Shown here: piece after piece, positions 8,590-16,016 of the stretch
How positions within the stretch are numbered: the first letter of the stretch is position 1
How the letters are laid out: each line of letters begins with the position of its first letter
NCBI GenBank assembly: GCA_032229885.1
Contig: JAVYAJ010000244.1
Coordinates: 1-40,570 of the forward strand
Origin: Anammoximicrobium sp032229885
GTDB taxonomy: Bacteria > Planctomycetota > Planctomycetia > Pirellulales > Pirellulaceae
Direction of reading: 5' to 3'
DNA: 40,570 bases
Made by a program: the position numbers and the translations under genes
Notes under the pieces: generated by a model
The model's database searches: none
Seen by the model: the letters and a program-made list of their open reading frames with translations, nothing else
Told to the model about the DNA's origin: nothing

Positions 8590-8943
8590 ATGGACGACGA
8601 ACTGACAGCAGTCTGCCGCGACATCGCCGCTCGCCAGCGCTATCGCGCGGGACCTCGGCGCGTCGCGGACGCGGTGAACGAGTTGCTGGCTCGCCGAGGT
8701 TACGCCGACGTCCAATCCGCCGCCTCGCACGCGGATATCTGGCGGGCCGCCGCGGGTTCACCGCTGGGCGAGCATAGCGCGGCGGGCAAGATCCGCCGCG
8801 GCGTGCTCGAGGTGTTCGCCCGCAACTCGGCCATCGTCCAGGAATTGACGTTTCGCCGAAAACAACTGCTGGCGGACCTGGCACGGCTGGGGCCGGAACG
8901 GAAGATCCGAGACCTGAAGTTTCGCGTGGGGCCCGTGGACTGA
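8590..8943 (+). CDS. dciA: DciA-like DUF721 protein
   Basis: The 117-aa protein belongs to DUF721, the family of DciA, which assists loading of the replicative helicase DnaB in bacteria lacking DnaC or DnaI. It shows the family pattern: an N-terminal helix with VADAVNELLARRGY, a conserved W in DIWRAAAG, then RRGVLEVFARNSAIVQELTFRRKQLL and a basic C-terminal IRDLKFRVG strand. Length is typical of the short forms. Its place between dnaN and gyrB fits a replication role. The link from DUF721 to helicase loading comes from work in other bacteria; here it is inferred. Confidence 0.85.
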   Translation: MDDELTAVCRDIAARQRYRAGPRRVADAVNELLARRGYADVQSAASHADIWRAAAGSPLGEHSAAGKIRRGVLEVFARNSAIVQELTFRRKQLLADLARLGPERKIRDLKFRVGPVD

Positions 8944-9094
8944 GCGGATCAAGTCCAGCGAAGGCCTGGCAGCGTTCGGCGGCGCGTACAGACGTTGTCC
9001 AGAGGCGGACCGACGGTCAGCGAACCTTGATCGGGATCCGGTCGCGTGCTCGCGCAGGAGTGGGCGAACACGTGGACGGTCTCCGCGACTCATT

Positions 9095-9117
9095 ACGCAA
9101 TTCAGTTGACGCAATTC
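9095..9117 (+). promoter_or_regulatory. Paired ACGCAATTC motifs upstream of gyrB
   Basis: ACGCAATTC occurs at 9095-9103 and 9109-9117 as direct repeats with a 14-bp period, just before the gyrB ribosome site. The ACGCAA core is shared with the arms of the dnaA promoter palindrome, suggesting a common regulator; this is inference. The rest of the 8944-9139 gap shows no gene. Confidence 0.35.
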
Positions 9118-9139
9118 GATACTACGGAGGGAAATGCGC

Positions 9140-11785
9140 ATGACGGACGAAACACGTACGGAACTTCACGGCGACGGCGCTGCCCCTTCTGTCCAGCCGT
9201 TGTCGCACCATCACGGCGACGAAGACTATGGTTCCGAAGACTTGCAGCATCTGTCCGACTGGGAACACGTGCGCAAGCGGCCGGCCATGTACATCGGCGA
9301 CGTGACCGCTCGTGGATTGCATCACCTGGTCTACGAAGTCGTCGACAACTCGATCGACGAGGCGATGGCCGGCTTTTCCAAGAACATCAGCGTCACCGTG
9401 AATGCCGATGGTTCGGTGACGGTCGAAGACGATGGGCGCGGGATCCCGATCGAACTACATGAACAGCTTAGCAAAGAGGCCGGCCGCGAGATCTCGACGC
9501 TCGAAGGCGTGATGTGCGTGCTCAAGTTCGGCGGGAAATTCGAGAAGGGCGTCTATCAGACCTCGGGCGGCTTGCACGGGGTCGGCGTCACCGTCGTCAA
9601 TTTCTTGTCCCAGTGGTGCGAGGTCGAGGTCCATCGCGACGGGCAGGTGTACCAGCAGGAGTACGAGCGGGGTGTCCCGACCGGCCCGGTGAAGCGAATC
9701 GGCGTCACCAAGAAACGAGGCACGCGGACGACGTTCAAACCGGACGCCACGATCTTTCAGACGACGAAATTCGTGTTCGACACGCTGTACAAGCGCCTGC
9801 AGGAGCTGGCCTTCTTGAACTCGGGCGTGCGAATCCGGTTTCGCGACGAGCGGGTGGACGAGGGCGAAGAGTTCTACTTCGAACGCGGAATCGTCGAGTA
9901 CGTCGAGCATTTGAATCGGACCGGCGATCCGTTGCATCGCGACGTGATCTTTTTCTCGGGCGAGGTCGAGGGAGTCGGCTATGAAATCGCCATGCAGTAC
10001 ACCACCGAGTACACGGAGAGCGTGCATTCGTACGTCAACAACATCAACACGATCGAAGGCGGCACGCACGTCTCGGGATTCCGCGCAGCGCTGACCCGCA
10101 CGCTGAACAACTACGGCAAGAAGGAAAGCCTATTCAAAGACATCGCGCCGTCGGGCGATGATTTTCGCGAAGGTCTGACGGCGATCATCTCGGTGCGCGT
10201 CCCCAACCCGCAGTTCGAGGGCCAGACCAAAACCAAACTGGGAAATGGCGAGGTCGAAGGAATCATCAACTCGGTCGTCGGCGACGCTTTGGGCAAATAC
10301 TTGGAGGAGAACCCCAAGACCGCCAAGACCCTGGTGCGCAAGGGGATTCTCGCGGCCGAGGCGCGCGAAGCGGCGCGGAAGGCAAAGGATATGCTCCGCA
10401 AACGAAAGAGCGTGCTGGGCGGCGGCGGCCTGCCGGGCAAGCTGCGCGACTGTATCAGCAAGGAGATGGAGCGGTGCGAGTTGTACCTGGTCGAAGGCGA
10501 CTCGGCAGGCGGCAGCGCCGAAGGCGGGCGGCTCCGCGATTTCCAAGCGATCCTGCCGCTGCGAGGCAAGATCATCAATGCGTATAAATCTCGCGAGGAT
10601 CGCGTGCTGGCCAACGAAGAAGTGCAAAGCATGTTCCAGGCCATCGGCATCGGCATCGGCGAGGAACAGGACGTCGCCAGACGGCGGTACAACAAGATCA
10701 TCATCATGACCGACGCCGACGTCGACGGTTCGCACATCCGGACCCTGCTGCTGTGCTTCTTCTACCGCCAGATGTACGAACTGGTCTCGCAGGGCCACGT
10801 CTACGTCGCCCAGCCGCCGCTGTTCCGCGTACGATCCAAGACCGACACCTATTACGTCCACGCCGAAGAGGATATGAAAGCGCAGTTGCTGGAAAAGGGC
10901 CTGGCGGACTCGAGCCTCGACGTCGGCGACGGCGCGCCCATCGATGGCGCGCGCATGCGCGACCTGTGCTATGCGCTGGCGACGATGGAAGAGGCGCTGA
11001 CCGCCCTCGAGCGTCGCGGGATCAGCCTCAAGATGCACGCCGAACGGCTGGATCCGTACAGCGGCCGGTTACCGATGTTCCACGTGTCCGATGGCCTGTC
11101 CGAACACTGGTTCACCAATCGCGAACAGATCGACGAGTTTCTACAACAGCGAGAAGAGGAGGCTCGACGCGAGGCGGCGACTGGCCATGCCCAGGCGACG
11201 TCCGGCGAGCCGACGCCGGGCCAGGCGGCGGACGTCGCGGACGCCGTCGGACAAGCTGAGACTGGACACGCGAGCACGGCGCCGTCCGAGGGCGAGCCCA
11301 ACGGCGCCGCGCCCAACGGCGGCGAACAGACCAACGGCAACGGACAGACCACGATACAGCCGTACGTCATGGAACTGCACGAAGTCCGCACGATCAATAC
11401 GGGCCTGAAGGATCTGGCCACCTGGAACTTCGACATCCAGTCTCTCATCCCGCAAGAGCGGACCGGCGTCGAGACGCCGCGCTACGTCCTGCGTCGCGGC
11501 GAGAATCAGATCCCGCTGACCGATCTCCGCGGCCTGCTTCCCGCCGTCCGAGCGGCGGGCGAAAAGGGGCTGCAAGTCACGCGCTTCAAAGGTCTGGGCG
11601 AAATGAACGCCGAAGAGCTTCGCGAGACCACGCTCGATCCGGCCAACCGCACCCTGATCCAGGTCACCATGCGCGACGCCGGCGCCGCCGACGACATGTT
11701 CCGCGTGCTGATGGGCGACAAAGTCGAGCCGCGCCGCGAGTTCATCGAGAAACACGCGCTCGAAGTCCGCAACCTGGACGTCTGA
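9140..11785 (+). CDS. gyrB: DNA gyrase subunit B
   Basis: The 881-aa GyrB supplies the ATPase and TOPRIM parts of gyrase. The GHKL ATPase site is seen in YEVVDNSIDEA, EDDGRGIP and GGLHGVGVTVVN; the QTKTKLGN loop follows. The TOPRIM metal-binding motifs are LVEGDSAGG and DADVDGSHIRTLL. The C-terminal RFKGLGEMN and EFIEKHALEVRNLDV are canonical. It is longer than most GyrB proteins. A low-complexity Ala/Gly/Glu/Asn insert of roughly 80 residues (coding region about 11150-11360) lies before the final domain and looks like a disordered linker. The ATG at 9140 is preferred over 9134 because GGAGG at 9126-9130 is then 9 bp away instead of 3. gyrA is not in the window. Confidence 0.97.
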   Translation: MTDETRTELHGDGAAPSVQPLSHHHGDEDYGSEDLQHLSDWEHVRKRPAMYIGDVTARGLHHLVYEVVDNSIDEAMAGFSKNISVTVNADGSVTVEDDGRGIPIELHEQLSKEAGREISTLEGVMCVLKFGGKFEKGVYQTSGGLHGVGVTVVNFLSQWCEVEVHRDGQVYQQEYERGVPTGPVKRIGVTKKRGTRTTFKPDATIFQTTKFVFDTLYKRLQELAFLNSGVRIRFRDERVDEGEEFYFERGIVEYVEHLNRTGDPLHRDVIFFSGEVEGVGYEIAMQYTTEYTESVHSYVNNINTIEGGTHVSGFRAALTRTLNNYGKKESLFKDIAPSGDDFREGLTAIISVRVPNPQFEGQTKTKLGNGEVEGIINSVVGDALGKYLEENPKTAKTLVRKGILAAEAREAARKAKDMLRKRKSVLGGGGLPGKLRDCISKEMERCELYLVEGDSAGGSAEGGRLRDFQAILPLRGKIINAYKSREDRVLANEEVQSMFQAIGIGIGEEQDVARRRYNKIIIMTDADVDGSHIRTLLLCFFYRQMYELVSQGHVYVAQPPLFRVRSKTDTYYVHAEEDMKAQLLEKGLADSSLDVGDGAPIDGARMRDLCYALATMEEALTALERRGISLKMHAERLDPYSGRLPMFHVSDGLSEHWFTNREQIDEFLQQREEEARREAATGHAQATSGEPTPGQAADVADAVGQAETGHASTAPSEGEPNGAAPNGGEQTNGNGQTTIQPYVMELHEVRTINTGLKDLATWNFDIQSLIPQERTGVETPRYVLRRGENQIPLTDLRGLLPAVRAAGEKGLQVTRFKGLGEMNAEELRETTLDPANRTLIQVTMRDAGAADDMFRVLMGDKVEPRREFIEKHALEVRNLDV

Positions 11786-11799
11786 GAAACGCTGGGCCG

Positions 11800-11822
11800 G
11801 AGCGATTTTCCGAATTGCCCAA
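11800..11822 (+). repeat. Interspersed GAATTGCCCAA element (copy 1)
   Basis: The segment GAGCGA-TT-TTCCGAATTGCCCAA recurs at 30500-30522 with two changed bases. Each copy starts about 13-15 bp after a stop codon (gyrB here, the rsmD-like gene there). The 11-bp core GAATTGCCCAA also occurs at 1552-1562. It is a short dispersed repeat of unknown role. Confidence 0.55.
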
Positions 11823-11879
11823 ACAGTTCCAGTGAGAAGGCGCCCCAGCCAGCACCGCCCCCGCGCACTCCGCTTTCGG

Positions 11880-11895
11880 CCCGAACCGCTTCGGG
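11880..11895. terminator. Hairpin between gyrB and the defence operon
   Basis: CCCGAA (11880-11885), loop CCGC and TTCGGG (11890-11895) form a short stem between two convergent units. It could serve as a bidirectional terminator, but there is no T tract. Confidence 0.25.
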
Positions 11896-11905
11896 GGGAT
11901 CCCAG

Positions 11906-12088
11906 TCATTGTCTGGCGTCCGGTCTGTGGCGCAAGTTGCGATGCGAGCGCCCCGCTACGGTAACCGGGACCGGTGATTGGCCGTTTTGCCATCCCCAGA
12001 GTTTCTGAAGCGCGGCGTTCTCGGGAAGCCCCTTCAATATTTGGAGGATCCGCCCGTAGGCGTTATTCAGCCAGTCTTCGGTGTCGCG
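11906..12088 (-). pseudogene. Possible coding remnant downstream of the helicase
   Basis: After the helicase stop the minus strand has a 60-codon open stretch with protein-like composition in its first half (DTEDWLNNAYGRILQI, then KGLPENAALQKLW) and no start codon; a TAA lies in frame just before it (12089-12091). The base composition (AATATTTGGAGGAT) differs from the surrounding GC-rich intergenic DNA. I do not recognise the family. It may be the tail of a lost operon gene or chance. Confidence 0.3.
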
Positions 12089-12132
12089 TTATCGCATCGG
12101 GCGATCGACAACGGGGCTGGTTGCCTGGGATG

Positions 12133-14904
12133 TCAGTTTACCTCGACCCAGGCCAGCAGCCTTGCCGCAAACGACGCGCCGTCGGTCAGGACGCCGGCGT
12201 GCGCGAGGTCGCGGCGGATCATTTCAGGGACGACGTTTCGGACCAGGTCGGTGCGGCGGATGGGATCGAGCAGAGTATCACCGGCCGGTTCCAGCCGGAG
12301 CAGGACATTGTCCAGTTGTTCCAGCGGGCGGCTGCGTTCCCCCTGGACATTCAGCCCGATGGTGGCGACGCGGTGTTGGACCTGCCCCTGGCCGCCGCCG
12401 ATTTCGACCCGCCAGAACGTGATGACGCCGCGCAGGGCAACCGAGGAAGGCAGTCGCCCCACAAGGCCGCGGTCCGCGGGGACGACGCCCCGATGTGCGT
12501 CCATTAAGCTACGGACCAGCGGATGCTCCAACCCCAGAAGCGACAAGTTCTCCTGCTCCTTCGCCAGATCACGATTCGTTGAAATGAGGCAGGAGGCATC
12601 GCCATTGAGCGAGACCTCGTAGATGTCGGGAGCTTTGGGGCGGATTGTGCCGCCGGCCTGCTCGATGCTGGCTTGGAAGTAATGCAGCAATCGCTCCATG
12701 CCTTTGCCGCTGTCGTCGAACTTCTTGTAGTCGTCCAGGCGGAAGCCGTCCAGGTCCTGGAACAACTCGAAGACAACCTGCCGAGCCGTGCGGGCGTTAT
12801 CCAGCGCGACCTCTACTTCCTGTCGTGTTCGCCGCAAGGTCGGGTCCCGGATGGCGTCCTGATATAGCTTGTCGTATGACAGCCGTCCTGACAGTTGACC
12901 GAGAACCTGTGCGCGGAGATCCTCCGTGACCTGGCCGTACTCGTCTACCTTGCCCAGCGCACGGCCGATCTCTAGCAGTTTTTCCTCTAACATCAGGAAG
13001 ATGCGGCCTTCGATCGTGTCGGCGGAAACTAGGTTGTAGACCTGGGCCGTGTGCTGTTGGCCGTAACGGTGGATACGGCCGATCCGTTGTTCCAGATCCA
13101 TGGGGTTCCACGGCAAATCGTGATTAAACAGCACTCGAGCGAACTGGAGATTGATGCCTTCGCGACCGGCCGCCGTGCAGATCAGGACACGAGGTCCGTC
13201 CTGCCGTTTGAAACGTCGCTCGGCGGCCAGCTTGGCTCCGTGGTCGCCGCCCTTGAGCACCTCGACGCCCGCCCGCGGAAACTGGCGGTCAATCGCAGCC
13301 TTCAGGATGTCCACGCTCCCGAGATACGTCGTGAACACCACGATTTTCTCGGCCGGATGGACCGCCCACAGATCGTCCAAGGCCCGCAGCAACTCAAGGG
13401 ATTTGCTTTCGTCCTCCCGGGGAATCACCTCCAGGAGTTCCATGATCCGCCGTCGCTCGGCCGGCAAGGCGACCGAAACGAGCGTGGCCGCCGATTCCTC
13501 GTCTCCCGCGGCGTCGGCTTCGGTTCCCGTCCGCTCGGTGGTCGCGGATTCGCCACGTTTGCGGAGCAACTTGACCTTGGTGTCCGCGAGAATCCGCTCC
13601 GCTTCGGCACGGCCGATCGTATCGTCCGGCAAGCCGAACATTTCGCGGATCAACTGGCAGGCGTCGGCCAAGGCGCGGTCTCGTCCGTCCGGGTCCAGAC
13701 GCTCGTCACATTCAATCGCTTCGTGGATCGTGAGACTCAGCAGGCGTCGCCGAAGTGTTGCTTCGACAGCCGCAAAGCTCGATGAGGCGATCTTCTGGAA
13801 AATCGTCATCACGAACCCCAGGGCTCGCTCTTTCGGCCCGGAAAGCTCGGCCATGTTGTAGCCGTCTCGGAGGTACTCCATCAAGGCGTCGTAGAACCGT
13901 TTCTCGCCGTCGGCCAAGTGAAACGCCTGGGTATGGACCTGTCGGCGAGAGAAGAGCGGGTCGCCGTTGGCATCGCAGGCGTCGGCCTGTGTGCGGCGGA
14001 ATACCACGGCGTTGAGCCGGTGCCGATTGTCGATCATATCCTGCACATCACGGAACAACTCGGGGTGGAGCAGCCGGACGAGCATCCAGAACCGAAAATG
14101 GTCGCCTTGGTGCGGAGTGGCCGAGAGCAACAGCAAATCTCGACTGTGCTGCCGGAGGGCCTCGCCCAGCTTGAAGTTCTGCGTCTTGCTGACCTTGTTT
14201 CCGACCCGTGTGGCGGTCAGATGATGGGCTTCGTCGAAGACGATCAGATCCCACGGCGGGGCTTCGAGGATTTTCTTGACTCGGGCAGCCCGCTTCAAGG
14301 TGTCGATGCTGGCGATCAATCGGTTGTGCTTGGCGAACGCGTTGGTCTTGCGATCCGTCACATCGCCTTCGGCGCCGAAGACCTCGAAATCAAGGTTGAA
14401 CGTCTCGTTCAGTTCCCTGCGCCAGTTGTTCACCAGGCCGGCCGGAACCACCATCAACGCCCGCGTCAGTTCGCCCCGCGAATCCAGCTCGCGGAGGATC
14501 AACGCCGTCTCGATCGTCTTGCCCAAGCCCACGCTGTCGGCGATGAGGTATCGCCGGGGCGAGGCGTTGGCGATTCGGTAAGTGAGTACGATCTGGTGGG
14601 GCAGCAAATCGACTTTCGCCGCCGTGAGCGTGGCGGCGCTTTCCATCAGAGGAAGCCGTTCGGCCTCCAACGCCAGCCACAGCCGCAACGCGGCGTCTCG
14701 CGTCGCCGGACGCACGCGGGCGACAATCTGCTCGTCCCAGGATAGCGCCTCAGCCAGGGCGGTGACCGGGACCCGGCGTTCCCCAAGGCGCTGGAAGAAC
14801 ACGCGGGCGTAGCCGCCGGGCTCGGCCGCCAGAAAGACTCCCTCGCCCATCTCGACATGCGAGACCCGCTGGCCGGGCGCCCACTCAGGAGACCTTGATG
14901 ACAT
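12133..14904 (-). CDS. SNF2/RapA-type helicase of the defence operon
   Basis: The 923-aa protein is a superfamily 2 DNA translocase of the SNF2/RapA type. Seen in order: a small N-terminal beta domain (EWAPGQRVSHVEMGEGVF), motif I DSVGLGKT (about 123-130), motif II DEAHH (about 224-228), motif III LLLSATPHQGD, then the C-terminal lobe with REGINLQ and motif VI QRIGRIHRYGQQ (about 610). A ~300-residue tail follows. Related helicases work in DISARM, BREX-like and helicase-methylase-ATPase defence systems, where they are thought to move on or remodel phage DNA. The ATG at 14904 has AAGGAGGT 11 bp upstream and overlaps the preceding 167-aa gene by 20 bp, implying coupled translation. The frame is open to 15051, but that part is the other gene's shadow. 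Confidence 0.88.
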   Translation of the reverse strand: MSSRSPEWAPGQRVSHVEMGEGVFLAAEPGGYARVFFQRLGERRVPVTALAEALSWDEQIVARVRPATRDAALRLWLALEAERLPLMESAATLTAAKVDLLPHQIVLTYRIANASPRRYLIADSVGLGKTIETALILRELDSRGELTRALMVVPAGLVNNWRRELNETFNLDFEVFGAEGDVTDRKTNAFAKHNRLIASIDTLKRAARVKKILEAPPWDLIVFDEAHHLTATRVGNKVSKTQNFKLGEALRQHSRDLLLLSATPHQGDHFRFWMLVRLLHPELFRDVQDMIDNRHRLNAVVFRRTQADACDANGDPLFSRRQVHTQAFHLADGEKRFYDALMEYLRDGYNMAELSGPKERALGFVMTIFQKIASSSFAAVEATLRRRLLSLTIHEAIECDERLDPDGRDRALADACQLIREMFGLPDDTIGRAEAERILADTKVKLLRKRGESATTERTGTEADAAGDEESAATLVSVALPAERRRIMELLEVIPREDESKSLELLRALDDLWAVHPAEKIVVFTTYLGSVDILKAAIDRQFPRAGVEVLKGGDHGAKLAAERRFKRQDGPRVLICTAAGREGINLQFARVLFNHDLPWNPMDLEQRIGRIHRYGQQHTAQVYNLVSADTIEGRIFLMLEEKLLEIGRALGKVDEYGQVTEDLRAQVLGQLSGRLSYDKLYQDAIRDPTLRRTRQEVEVALDNARTARQVVFELFQDLDGFRLDDYKKFDDSGKGMERLLHYFQASIEQAGGTIRPKAPDIYEVSLNGDASCLISTNRDLAKEQENLSLLGLEHPLVRSLMDAHRGVVPADRGLVGRLPSSVALRGVITFWRVEIGGGQGQVQHRVATIGLNVQGERSRPLEQLDNVLLRLEPAGDTLLDPIRRTDLVRNVVPEMIRRDLAHAGVLTDGASFAARLLAWVEVN

Positions 14905-15388
14905 GATAGCCACCGACCTCCTTCGATTCCGGCAGCAGGATCTGGAAGGTCCCGGCGCCCGTTGCGGCGCCGGCCCACATCCCCGACGTGATGGCGACCT
15001 TTTCGGTGCGGTCCGATCCGCGGCCGAAGTACACCAAATCATCCGCCTCATTCAGCGAGAACAGTTTTCCCGGACCGTCCATCGCGAACACGATGCCGAC
15101 CCGAGCCCAGTGATTGCCCACGCCCTTGGCCAAGGGAAAGATGTTCTGCCGCAGCCACTGGAATCGCGCGTCCGGCGTTGGCAGAACCATCAATGCGGTC
15201 TGCAATCCGCCGACCAGGATCGGATTGCGGTCACCCGGCGGGCTATCCGGGAATCCTGTCTCGAGCCAGCCGAGTGCGACCCGCAGCGGCACAGCGTCCC
15301 CGCCGGTGATCAGCGGCCCAAGCAATTCCGGCGACCAGACAATGCTGCACCCCTTGCGTGTCCAACTGCAGCCGTCTGTTTCCCGCAT
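14885..15388 (-). CDS. Unrecognised 167-aa protein of the defence operon
   Basis: I do not recognise this family. The protein looks soluble and mixed alpha/beta, with features such as MVLPTPDARFQWLRQNIFPL, HWARVGIVFAMDGPGKLF and a glycine/alanine-rich MWAGAATGAGTFQI near the C-terminus. No signal peptide, membrane segment or metal motif is seen. GGAG stands 7 bp before the ATG at 15388. It ends 20 bp inside the helicase gene, so the two are very likely made together and may form a complex. The position resembles that of small accessory genes in other defence operons. Confidence 0.7.
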   Translation of the reverse strand: MRETDGCSWTRKGCSIVWSPELLGPLITGGDAVPLRVALGWLETGFPDSPPGDRNPILVGGLQTALMVLPTPDARFQWLRQNIFPLAKGVGNHWARVGIVFAMDGPGKLFSLNEADDLVYFGRGSDRTEKVAITSGMWAGAATGAGTFQILLPESKEVGGYHVIKVS

Positions 15389-15458
15389 CGTTTCGCTCCG
15401 TTCACATCGGTGTTACATGGCAACTCTGGGCGAATGTCACGTCATTGAGTACGTTCAG

Positions 15459-15947
15459 TTAGCAAGGGTCCAGCAATCGTTTAACCGGCTCGGGAATGTC
15501 ACGGTTCTCACGGGCCTCTGCAACAAGCCATGCGATTAGACGAATCACGTTGTGAGTCACGATCAGTCGCTCAGGAGGGCCAGCATCCCGTCACAGTTGG
15601 GCAACCCTATTGGATTCCTCGGGACGGAAATCAATCTGCTCGGGGAGCGCACCTTCATGAGCAAGCGAGCAACGTAGCCATTTGTAGAACACTTTCTCGA
15701 CCGGCTGACATTCCCCTTCAAAAAGCACCATGCACCGGATACGTGTTTTCTGCATCTCTTGCCTCAAAAATGTCTCGAAGGCTTCTCGATCACCCATGTC
15801 CTTGCGAGCCCTGAGAGATGGTGTTCCCTTCGGAAAGCGACGCCGAAAGGATCCCGACACAGCGACCAGGACGCTGAGAAGTGCCCCCTCATGTCGTCCA
15901 TTATCGAGTAGTATGTTCGCATCCAGAAGACGGTCGGCAATACTCAT
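15459..15947 (-). pseudogene. Small defence-operon gene broken by in-frame TGA
   Basis: From ATG 15947 a 118-aa protein (begins MSIADRLLDANILLDNG, contains LLSVLVAVSGSFRRRFP and LRCSLAHEGALP) ends at a TGA at 15591-15593. The same frame stays open for another 43 codons to TAA at 15459-15461 and reads like a natural continuation: RDAGPPERLIVTH, NVIRLIAWLVAEA, PEPVKRLLDPC. A single change such as CGA to TGA would explain this, so the full product was probably about 162 aa. The family is unknown to me; the leucine-rich helical N-terminus suggests a helical adaptor. It lies 69 bp downstream of the methyltransferase gene. Chance openness of 43 GC-rich codons is possible, so the pseudogene call is moderate. 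Confidence 0.55.
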
Positions 15948-16016
15948 GGGCGTCTCATCCTCACTATTCCCGGGCCGTGGAATCCGGGCGACGCTTGCGC
16001 ACGGACCCGAATCTCC

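Noticed and set aside
12133..13900. Long plus-strand open frames opposite the helicase gene
   Set aside because: They are mirror frames of a GC-rich gene; helicase motifs are continuous on the minus strand.
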